From contig JAEZEM010000470.1 in NCBI GenBank assembly GCA_023417745.1, positions 1-5,828 of the forward strand: a DNA stretch of 5,828 nucleotides. Reading direction: 5' to 3'. Positions 1 through 5,828 of this stretch are shown one piece after another. Numbering within the stretch: the first letter of the stretch is position 1; each line of letters opens with the position of its first letter. Position numbers and translations under genes: made by a program. Below the pieces are notes generated by a model. It was given only the letters and a program-made list of their open reading frames with translations, had not been told where the DNA came from and did no database searches. Source of the stretch: Pseudomonadota bacterium. Lineage in GTDB: Bacteria > Desulfobacterota > Desulfovibrionia > Desulfovibrionales > Desulfovibrionaceae.

Positions 1-137
1 TGACGCGACACCCGGCCCGAGACCGGGATGCCCCGGGACAGCACGCACCGGCTGCAGATCTTGCCCTGGGCGCGCAGGATGTAGACATCCATGAATTCGA
101 TGGGGTTCCCGCAAACCGCGCAGTGTCGCGCATCCAT
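1..137 (-). CDS. Small CxxC-CxxC zinc-ribbon-like protein (N-terminal part only)
   Basis: The reading frame starts at the ATG at 137-135 and runs open off the left edge, giving 45 codons. The peptide begins MDARHCAVCGNPIEFMDVYI and has two CxxC pairs, C6/C9 and C28/C31, separated by 18 residues. This spacing is typical of a zinc ribbon or treble-clef knuckle, so I infer that it binds zinc and is cytoplasmic. No signal peptide is visible. The start is supported by a very strong ribosome binding site (GGGAGGTGG) a few bases upstream. A second ATG at 133 is in another frame and does not give the Cys pairs. The gene lies 65 bases downstream of the large membrane-protein gene on the same strand, so an operon is likely. 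A perfect hairpin covers its ribosome binding site. The family is not recognised; it could be a DksA-like or other small zinc-finger regulator, but the C-terminus is missing, so no function is assigned. Confidence 0.72.
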   Translation of the reverse strand, partial: MDARHCAVCGNPIEFMDVYILRAQGKICSRCVLSRGIPVSGRVSR

Positions 138-140
138 GAG

Positions 141-149
141 CCACCTCCC
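141..149 (-). promoter_or_regulatory. Strong ribosome binding site of the zinc-ribbon gene
   Basis: Read on the minus strand this is GGGAGGTGG, with GGAGG six bases before the ATG at 137. It matches the 16S anti-Shine-Dalgarno almost perfectly and fixes the start of the CxxC protein. Its first six bases (149-144) lie inside the 3' arm of the neighbouring inverted repeat. Confidence 0.75.
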
Positions 150-176
150 GCCCGGCCAAACCTGCCGGGCGGGAGG
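144..176 (-). promoter_or_regulatory. Perfect 13-bp hairpin overlapping a ribosome binding site
   Basis: CCTCCCGCCCGGC at 144-156 and GCCGGGCGGGAGG at 164-176 are exact reverse complements, separated by a 7-base loop (157-163). Nearly all pairs are G-C, so the stem must be very stable. On the minus-strand transcript the 3' arm ends in GGGAGG, which is the Shine-Dalgarno core of the following gene. No T-tract follows on either strand, so it does not look like a classical intrinsic terminator. I infer a role in translational control or in mRNA processing between the two genes. A mere RNA-stabilising or rho-independent-like element without a U-run is the alternative. Confidence 0.7.
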
Positions 177-202
177 ACTGCATCAAGTTTCGTGCCGAGC
201 GA

Positions 203-3200
203 TCAGGGCTTTCCCGGCTCCCCCGGCTTCGGTGCGGCCCCGCGCCCCAGGCCCGGCAGGCGCAGCTTCAGTTCGGGCTTGCGCCAGCCGCCGCCTGTCG
301 TCAGGCTGTCAAAGCCCCAGCGCAGCCATTTGACGAGCGACCAGGCCAGCCAGACCGCCCAAGCCAGCATTACGGCCCTAAAGACCAGCAAGGGCAGACT
401 TACGGCCGTGCAGGACGGCAGCGCGCCGGCCAGCCGGTCAAAGGTCCAACGCAGGGCCGTGGCCGTGGAGCCGTTGCCCGCCACCTGCATGCGCGGCAGA
501 CCGAGAAGGCCCGTGCCCAGGGTGTCGTAGAGGGCCTCCAGCCCGGCCAGGGTCAAAAGCACCAGCAACACCTGGACGATGTTGAAGGCCAGCGCGCCCT
601 GGGCGATGGGATGCCGCCGCCGCCAGGCCAGGGCGGCGATCCAGGCCACGGCCAACAGCGCGTCGCCGGGCACGGCCTGGCTGAGCCCCAGGGCGTAGAG
701 CAGCCAGGACAGGCGCGACAGCGGCGTATCCGGCAAAAACGACAAGCCCAGGCCCAAGGCGGCCACGGCCGCCAGCCAGCCCCAGTAGAGCACGGCCGGG
801 GCCAGGGGCGTGTCGCCGGTTACGGCCAGCAGCCAGCGGTCGGCCGGCAGCTCCAGGCTGACGGCCAGATTGACGCCGGGCAGGCCCAGGTCAATGGCCG
901 GCGTGCGCGTTATCGTCTCCAGACCGAACTTTTCCCGGAAGTTGACGGTCACTTCGGTGACGCCCGGCGGCAGGGCGAAGCCGACCTCGTCCGGCCCGCC
1001 GGTGGGCAGGACCTCGCGCCCGGCCACGGCCAACCGCGTGACCTCGGCTCCGGGCGGCAGCTTCACGGCCTGGCGCGCGCCCTTGGCCGCTCGGAAGGCC
1101 AGAACCAGCGTGGCCTCGCGGTACTGACCGCCCTGACGCACCGACAGGTTGCCTCGCTCCAGGGTCAGGAACTCCCCGGGCGCGGTCTCGGGGCGGGCCA
1201 CCGACACGGTGAGACTCTCGCCGGGCCAGGGCGCAAAGCGCGGGGCCAACCGGCCCTCGGGAGTGAGCCATGCCACGGGCGGCGGCCCGGCGTAGGTCAC
1301 GTCGTAGAGCGCGGCGGCGGTGACGGTCCAGGTCTCGACCAGGGAAGCGTCGGCCGGCGCGGCCAGGGTCAGCGACGGCGCGGCCGGCAGGCGCGACCGC
1401 CAGGACACCCGGTCCTGCCCCGGGGTAAAGCGCACCGTGGCCTTGCCGCCCTCCACGCTGACCCCGGCCACATCGGGCAGCTCCCCGGCCAGAAGCGGCA
1501 CCACGGCCACGGCCGGGCCGGTCGTTGGCGAGCGGCGCACGACTTCCGTGGCTACCTCGAAGGTCAAACCGAAATCCACGGTCCGCCGCACCTCGAAAAA
1601 GGCCGGCACATCGATGCCCGTGGCCCCGGGTTTGGCCGCCTGCGCCTTGCCGCCGGTCTCGGCCCGCACGAATTCCAGGGGACCGGCCAGTCCCCCCCGC
1701 TCGTCCAGTCCGCGCACCCGATAGCCCGGGGCCGAAGCCTGGACGCGCCCGGGAGCCAGGGGCGCGGACACGGTAAAGGACACGGCCTCGGGAGCCGGGC
1801 CGGCCATGGCCACGGTATGGACGCCGGGTTCCAGCAGCACGGCCGGTTGGCCGTCCAGGCGGGCAAGTCCCCCGGCCGGCTTGCCGTCAAGGGTGACCAG
1901 CGTCGGCCGCCAGCCCTCGGACACGACCGGCAGCGGCGCGGCTACCCGGGCAGCGGCGTCGATGGCCGCCACGATGGTGAGCGTGCCGGACTCCAGGCGC
2001 ACCTCAAGCCCGGGCGCGCCCAGGCAGTTTGGCAGACAACGCGGCGGCTCGGTCAGGCGCTCGCGCAGGGTGTCGAGCAGATCGCGGGGCGGAAAATCCG
2101 CAGCGACGGCCCGCCCGGGCAGGCTAAGAAACAACACGGCGGCAAGAGCGGCCGCCGCCCCGGCCACGGCCGCCGGCCGGGTCAGGCGCTGCACGCGCTG
2201 GCGGTCGAACAGCAGGGCCAAGGCCAGCCCAAGGAGAATCACCCGGGCAAAGCCCAGGATTGCCGTGGCCAGGGGCGGCAGCAGGGTCAGGCGCAGGGTC
2301 TCGCCCGGGGCCACCGGCCCGCGCCAGACCAACCCCACCGAAGCGAAATGCCAGGACGGCATGGCCGGGCCGGTCTGCATCAGGGCATTGGGATCGAATT
2401 CCAGGCGCTCCGGGGCCTTGTCCGCGTCATACGCGCCGTAAAGGGCCATGGCCCGCGACGAACCGCTGCCGCCCTTGGCCCGGGCCGGAGCGGCCGGCAT
2501 GGCCGGGGCCGGGGCCACGGCCGGTTCGGACACCGCCGCTTCATTGGCGGCCTGACGCATGGCCGCCACGGGCACGGGGGGCTCGCCGCCGCCGCGGCCA
2601 ATCTGGGGAGCCACGGCCAGCCGCAATTCTCGGGCGACAAAGGGCACGGCCAGGACCACCAGGGAAACCATGGCCAAAACAAAAAGCGTGACGGACAGCC
2701 GGCGAAAGGCCGGAGAGCCGGACAGCCGGCCCACGTCGCCGGCCGCTCGCAAAAGGCCCAGACCGGCCAGCACGAACATCCAGACCGTGGTCGGGGCGTC
2801 GGGTTCATGCCAGGACAACAGCAGGAAAAGCCCCAGGGCCACGCCGGCTAGCCGGCCGCGCAGGGTAAAGGCGGCCACGGCCAGGACGAAAACCAGGAAC
2901 AGATCGAGAAGCGTCCAGCCCGACAGCAGCCCGCCCGTCACCGTGTCCGGCCCCGTGGCAAAGGCCAAGGCCCAGCCCGGCGGCAGGTTCAACGTAGCCG
3001 AAACGCGCTCGAACTCCCGGTCGAAGCCCCCGGCCGGCAGGGCCGCGTTCACGGCCGGATAGCGTGAACGGGCCGTCAGATTGAGATGCGATTGGCGCAG
3101 CTCCACCCCGGGCGCGCCGTCCTGGCCCAGGCGCACCACCGGCTGGTCCTGGCCGGAAATCGTTACCCGCCCCAATTCCCCGGGCGGCAACAGAGACAGC

Positions 3201-4318
3201 GTCCAGCCCCGCCGGTTCTCGCCGGTTACCGTGTCGCGCACGGACAGGCCCTGGCCGGAAAAATCGAGCCACATCTCGCGGTTAAGGGTCAGGGCGTCGC
3301 GGCCGGTGGGTGCGCCGCGCCCAAGCTCGGCCAGGGTGAGGGAGCCGCCAGCTTCAGCGGCAAAGGCCGGATAGGCCTGCCAGGAACCGGGCACGTCGGC
3401 GGTCTTGGGATCGATGCCGGGCAGACCCTCGGGCCGGACCTCCCGGACCTCGCCGGCTTGGAAGCTCCAGATCTCCCGGCCATAGGGGCACACGGCCGGC
3501 CCTATCCGGTCCACCTTAGCCGGATAGCGGGCCACGACCTCGACTTCATAACGCCCCGGGCCGGCGTCAAGGACAAGCCCCCCGTCCGGGCCGAGGCTCG
3601 CCGGGACCGGGGCGCGCACGGCCAGGGGCACGGTTCCGGCCGGCACGGCCCCGGCCAGGGTCACGGACCGGGCCAGACCGGAGACTTCCAGGCGAAAAAG
3701 CGTGGTGACGGTGACGGGCACGCCGTCGGCCACCAGCCGAAAAACCCGCACCGTCTCGCGGTTGGGCGCGGCCTTGGCCGCCTCGGGAGGACTCAGGCGC
3801 AATTCCCCGGCCGGTGAAATGACCACCGGCGAGGCCGCTCCCTGGCGAGAAAGCCGCACCAGCCCAACGTCGGGCGGCAGGGCCAGCCCCTTTGGCGCGC
3901 TCGCCCAGCCCAGGCGGCCGGTCAAGACATGCTCCCCGGCCGGCAGCCGCACAAAAGGCGCGTCCGGCGCGCCGAGCACAGGCAGCGCCCCCCCGCCTTC
4001 GCGCACGCCCTCGATCCAGGCCCCGGCGGCATGGGGCAAGGGAACCGGGCCGTCGTCAAAAAGCCGCACCGTATAGGTCATGTCCGCGCCAGTGGGCCAG
4101 ACATCCAGGCTAAGGCTCGTGGGAAACCGGCAGATTCGCGCCTCCGGGCGATTGCCCACCGGCGGGCACAGGCGCTGTCCGGCCTCGTGCAGGGCAAAGC
4201 CGACCCATGGGGCCAGGGCCGGAGGCACGTCCGGCCCGGCGGCCCGAGCCAGGGACGGGACAAGGACCAGCGTCAGGACGGCGATGAAACGCAACAGGCG
4301 CGGCAAGGACTCGGACAT
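203..4318 (-). CDS. Large duplicated multi-pass envelope protein of unknown function
   Basis: This is a 1371-residue protein. The ATG start at 4318 is supported by an upstream GGGGAGG and by a signal peptide: a hydrophobic core at about residues 8-22, then SLARA before AGPD. Residues 27-460 look beta-rich and periplasmic (Pro/Gly-rich, alternating hydrophobics, C51 and C63). Membrane segments follow at about 461-485, 487-503, 511-523 and 541-564. Next come an Ala/Pro-rich linker (571-615), a short beta region (about 640-680) and a membrane segment at 682-704. A second signal-like segment (715-740, ending GRAVAADF) then leads into another beta-rich region (741-1170, C761 and C765). Membrane segments at about 1172-1196, 1202-1215, 1219-1232, 1240-1262 and 1308-1332 follow, and a basic tail ends the protein. 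Basic residues sit in the loops predicted to be cytoplasmic (LRGRL, DRQRVQRLTR, WRRRHP), so the topology is self-consistent. The second half repeats the first in order. I recall similar large uncharacterised membrane proteins in other proteobacteria but no named function, and assign none. The gene is probably co-transcribed with the zinc-ribbon gene downstream. Confidence 0.9.
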   Translation of the reverse strand: MSESLPRLLRFIAVLTLVLVPSLARAAGPDVPPALAPWVGFALHEAGQRLCPPVGNRPEARICRFPTSLSLDVWPTGADMTYTVRLFDDGPVPLPHAAGAWIEGVREGGGALPVLGAPDAPFVRLPAGEHVLTGRLGWASAPKGLALPPDVGLVRLSRQGAASPVVISPAGELRLSPPEAAKAAPNRETVRVFRLVADGVPVTVTTLFRLEVSGLARSVTLAGAVPAGTVPLAVRAPVPASLGPDGGLVLDAGPGRYEVEVVARYPAKVDRIGPAVCPYGREIWSFQAGEVREVRPEGLPGIDPKTADVPGSWQAYPAFAAEAGGSLTLAELGRGAPTGRDALTLNREMWLDFSGQGLSVRDTVTGENRRGWTLSLLPPGELGRVTISGQDQPVVRLGQDGAPGVELRQSHLNLTARSRYPAVNAALPAGGFDREFERVSATLNLPPGWALAFATGPDTVTGGLLSGWTLLDLFLVFVLAVAAFTLRGRLAGVALGLFLLLSWHEPDAPTTVWMFVLAGLGLLRAAGDVGRLSGSPAFRRLSVTLFVLAMVSLVVLAVPFVARELRLAVAPQIGRGGGEPPVPVAAMRQAANEAAVSEPAVAPAPAMPAAPARAKGGSGSSRAMALYGAYDADKAPERLEFDPNALMQTGPAMPSWHFASVGLVWRGPVAPGETLRLTLLPPLATAILGFARVILLGLALALLFDRQRVQRLTRPAAVAGAAAALAAVLFLSLPGRAVAADFPPRDLLDTLRERLTEPPRCLPNCLGAPGLEVRLESGTLTIVAAIDAAARVAAPLPVVSEGWRPTLVTLDGKPAGGLARLDGQPAVLLEPGVHTVAMAGPAPEAVSFTVSAPLAPGRVQASAPGYRVRGLDERGGLAGPLEFVRAETGGKAQAAKPGATGIDVPAFFEVRRTVDFGLTFEVATEVVRRSPTTGPAVAVVPLLAGELPDVAGVSVEGGKATVRFTPGQDRVSWRSRLPAAPSLTLAAPADASLVETWTVTAAALYDVTYAGPPPVAWLTPEGRLAPRFAPWPGESLTVSVARPETAPGEFLTLERGNLSVRQGGQYREATLVLAFRAAKGARQAVKLPPGAEVTRLAVAGREVLPTGGPDEVGFALPPGVTEVTVNFREKFGLETITRTPAIDLGLPGVNLAVSLELPADRWLLAVTGDTPLAPAVLYWGWLAAVAALGLGLSFLPDTPLSRLSWLLYALGLSQAVPGDALLAVAWIAALAWRRRHPIAQGALAFNIVQVLLVLLTLAGLEALYDTLGTGLLGLPRMQVAGNGSTATALRWTFDRLAGALPSCTAVSLPLLVFRAVMLAWAVWLAWSLVKWLRWGFDSLTTGGGWRKPELKLRLPGLGRGAAPKPGEPGKP

Positions 4319-4322
4319 GGCT

Positions 4323-4332
4323 TTTCCTCCCC
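4323..4332 (-). promoter_or_regulatory. Ribosome binding site of the large membrane-protein gene
   Basis: On the minus strand the sequence before the ATG at 4318 reads GGGGAGGAAAAGCC. GGAGG therefore lies about nine bases from the start codon, slightly long but good. It supports the choice of start, as does the signal peptide that begins directly after it. Confidence 0.65.
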
Positions 4333-4486
4333 GGCGGCCGGACCGCCAGTCTTCCTGCTATGGGCCAAAATGGCGGCAATGGCAACGCGCCGCCTGTCGC
4401 CTGAAGCCTGCCGTCCGGTCTGGTTCGCCGGCACTTCGGGCCTTGGCGGCTGAGGCCAAGTCCATGCCTCAAGCCAAACCAGGACG

Positions 4487-4512
4487 ATCAATAATACGCC
4501 TCTATCATTGTC
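4487..4512. promoter_or_regulatory. AT-rich island, candidate promoter core
   Basis: The run around ATCAATAATACG and CTATCATTG is the only AT-rich patch in the divergent intergenic region. It contains AATAAT on the plus strand and TATTAT on the minus strand, each five of six matches to a -10 box. No convincing -35 hexamer lies at 16-18 bases on either strand, and no -24/-12 sigma-54 element is visible. Assignment to mutY, to the membrane gene or to both is uncertain. Confidence 0.25.
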
Positions 4513-4538
4513 CGTGCCTGCGGGACGACGGTCCTTGG

Positions 4539-4627
4539 GCGCTCTAGCGGGCATACCCTGGCCGCTGCGGCCTTCCCGAGACCCCGCCCTTCCCAGCCGG
4601 CCCAATCGGCATTATGGGCTAGAGCGC
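4539..4627. repeat. Spaced 10-bp inverted repeat upstream of mutY
   Basis: GCGCTCTAGC at 4539-4548 and GCTAGAGCGC at 4618-4627 are exact reverse complements, 69 bases apart. The right arm ends 40 bases before the mutY start. CTAG is generally under-represented in bacterial DNA, which makes the paired copies slightly more notable. It could be a pair of operator half-sites, a long-range stem in the mutY leader, or chance. Confidence 0.4.
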
Positions 4628-4658
4628 GAGTTTCCGACCGGGGCCAAGCCCGGCAAAC

Positions 4659-4662
4659 GAGG
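4659..4662 (+). promoter_or_regulatory. Ribosome binding site of mutY
   Basis: GAGG lies five bases before the ATG at 4668. It decides between two overlapping ATGs: the one at 4664 is in another frame and would sit too close to the GAGG, while the one at 4668 opens the MutY frame. Confidence 0.6.
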
Positions 4663-4667
4663 TATGC

Positions 4668-5762
4668 ATGTCCGAGAGCATTGATTTCGTGCCGCTTCTG
4701 CTCGATTGGTTCGCCCACAACCGCCGCGACCTGCCCTGGCGGCGCACCTATGATCCCTACGGCGTCTGGGTGTCGGAGATCATGGCCCAGCAGACCCAGC
4801 TGGACCGGGTGGCCGTCTATTTCGAGCGGTTCACGGCCCGCTTCCCCACTGTCGCCGCCCTGGCCGGGGCCGACGAGACCGAGGTGCTCAAAGCCTGGGA
4901 AGGCCTGGGCTATTACAGCCGGGCCAGAAATCTGCTCACCGCCGCCCGGCGCGTCATGACCGAGCACGGCGGCCGGCTGCCGGACGATTTCGCCGCCCTG
5001 CGCGCCCTGCCTGGAGTCGGCGACTACACGGCCGGGGCCGTGGCCGCCATCGCCTTTGGCCGCGACGAAGTGGCCGTGGACGCCAACGTGCTGCGAGTGC
5101 TGGCCCGGGTCTGCGACATCGACGCGCCCATCAAGGAACCGGCCGGCAAGGCCCAGGCAACCACCCTGGCCCGGGAACTGCTTCCCCCGGGCCGGGCCAG
5201 GGACTATTGTGAGTCGCTCATGGAATTCGGGGCGCTTATCTGCCGTCCCCGAAACCCGGACTGTCCGGCCTGCCCCCTGGCTACGCGCTGCGCAGCCAGG
5301 CGTCTGAACATCGTGGCCGACCGGCCGGTCCTCAGCAAATCCAAGGACATCACACCGCTCAACGTCGCCACCGGCGTGCTTATCCACGACGGACGCATCT
5401 TCATTCAAAAGCGCCTGCCCAAGGGGGCCTGGGCCAATCTGTGGGAGTTTCCCGGCGGCCGCATCGAGGCTGGCGAGACCCCGGAGCAGGCCGTGGTGCG
5501 GGAGTTTACCGAGGAAACGGGCTTTGCCACCCGGGTCCAAACCAAGCTGGCCGTCATCCGCCACGGCTACACCACTTATAGGGTGACGCTGCACTGCTGC
5601 CTGCTGCGCCTCACCGACACGCCCGAGGCCGCGCCAGCCCCCGAGCCGACCCTGACCGCCGCCCAGGAAAGCCTGTGGGCCGCGCCCGAGGAACTGTCGC
5701 GCTACGCGTTTCCAGCCGGCCACCGCAAGCTTATTGAGCAATTTGGGGAGAGCCTCCGGCGT
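4668..5762 (+). CDS. mutY: A/G-specific adenine glycosylase MutY (3' end lost in poly-G)
   Basis: MutY removes adenine mispaired with 8-oxoguanine and so starts base-excision repair that prevents G:C to T:A transversions; it acts on chromosomal DNA in the cytoplasm. The 365 credible residues cover the normal family length. The N-terminal HhH-GPD glycosylase domain (about 1-215) has the catalytic Glu in SEIMAQQTQ (E37), the helix-hairpin-helix LPGVGDYTAG (114-123), the catalytic Asp in VDANVLRVLAR (D138) and the [4Fe-4S] cluster cysteines C192, C199, C202 and C208. From memory these four and E37/D138 match the E. coli MutY numbering. Residues about 230-360 form the C-terminal MutT/Nudix-like domain that reads 8-oxoG. 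Its Nudix box (264-286) is complete, which is not the case in E. coli MutY. The frame stays open to the window end only because it enters a run of 66 G bases. The last real residues, HRKLIEQFGESLRR, look close to a natural C-terminus, so probably only a few codons are missing. It is divergent from the membrane gene and has a GAGG site five bases upstream. Confidence 0.96.

Positions 5763-5828
<66 letters not shown>

Larger units (their letters stand above)
4319..4667. other. Divergent intergenic region (349 bases)
   Basis: This stretch separates the divergent membrane-protein gene and mutY. It holds the two ribosome binding sites, an AT-rich island at 4487-4512 that stands out in otherwise GC-rich DNA, and a 10-bp spaced inverted repeat (4539-4548 with 4618-4627). 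Small overlapping stems lie at 4442-4471. The frames that cross it are continuations of antisense shadow frames with no ribosome binding site or family signal, so I call no gene here. No tRNA, terminator with a T-run, or mobile-element end is visible. Promoters for both genes must lie here or in the flanking coding ends. Confidence 0.6.

Noticed and set aside
144..176. The hairpin as an intrinsic terminator
   Set aside because: There is no T-run after the stem on either strand, and the minus-strand 3' arm runs straight into a ribosome binding site and ATG.
91..530. Short plus-strand frames over the zinc-ribbon gene and the end of the membrane gene
   Set aside because: Their Pro/Arg/Ser-rich products look like shadows of the minus-strand genes and they cross the hairpin.
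611..2851. A 746-codon open frame on the plus strand
   Set aside because: It lies wholly antisense to the large membrane-protein gene. The product is a low-complexity Gly/Gln/Arg/His mixture, typical of the complement of GC-biased codons, and has no ribosome binding site.
203..4318. Frequent GGCC, CACGGCC and GGCCGG words as a repeat family or uptake signal
   Set aside because: They fall in varying spacing inside coding sequence and are explained by Ala, Val, Gly and Pro codons with G/C third bases.
4273..4605. A 110-codon minus-strand frame reaching into the intergenic region
   Set aside because: It overlaps the signal-peptide end of the large gene in another frame, is Arg/Gly-rich and has no family feature.
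4664..4666. Alternative ATG four bases before the mutY start
   Set aside because: It is in a different frame, too close to the GAGG, and does not give the MutY protein.
4488..5741. A 417-codon open frame on the minus strand opposite mutY
   Set aside because: It is antisense to a clear MutY with every catalytic and cluster residue. Its protein is Gly/Gln/His-rich without any domain signal, as expected for a mirror frame in high-GC DNA.

Overview
The window is GC-rich (around 70% by eye) with strongly G/C-biased third codon positions. Together with the MutY sequence, this suggests a high-GC Gram-negative bacterium. My impression is Desulfovibrionaceae (Solidesulfovibrio/Desulfovibrio-like), but that rests on recalled protein similarity and no search was run.

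Layout, left to right. (1) Positions 1-137, minus strand: the first 45 codons of a small protein with two CxxC pairs (zinc-ribbon-like), cut by the left edge. (2) Positions 138-202: a 65-base gap with a perfect 13-bp inverted repeat whose minus-strand 3' arm contains the ribosome binding site of the zinc-ribbon gene. (3) Positions 203-4318, minus strand: a 1371-residue envelope protein of unknown function. It has a signal peptide, large beta-rich regions predicted to be periplasmic, and about ten further membrane segments. It reads as two full-length copies of one module of about 650-700 residues fused in tandem. (4) Positions 4319-4667: a 349-base divergent intergenic region with both ribosome binding sites, one AT-rich island and a spaced 10-bp inverted repeat. 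(5) From 4668, plus strand: mutY, the A/G-specific adenine glycosylase, with all catalytic and [4Fe-4S] residues and an unusually complete C-terminal Nudix box. (6) Positions 5763-5828: 66 consecutive G bases at the very end, almost certainly a sequencing or assembly artefact that hides the true mutY stop codon.

The large membrane gene and the zinc-ribbon gene are co-directional and probably co-transcribed. mutY is transcribed divergently and belongs to the oxidised-guanine (GO) repair system, with no evident functional link to the other two. The most interesting points are the internal duplication of the large membrane protein, the hairpin that can hide the zinc-ribbon gene's ribosome binding site, and a MutY whose C-terminal domain keeps a canonical Nudix catalytic motif but has an altered 8-oxoG-recognition loop. 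I see no mobile element, CRISPR array, tRNA or rRNA.
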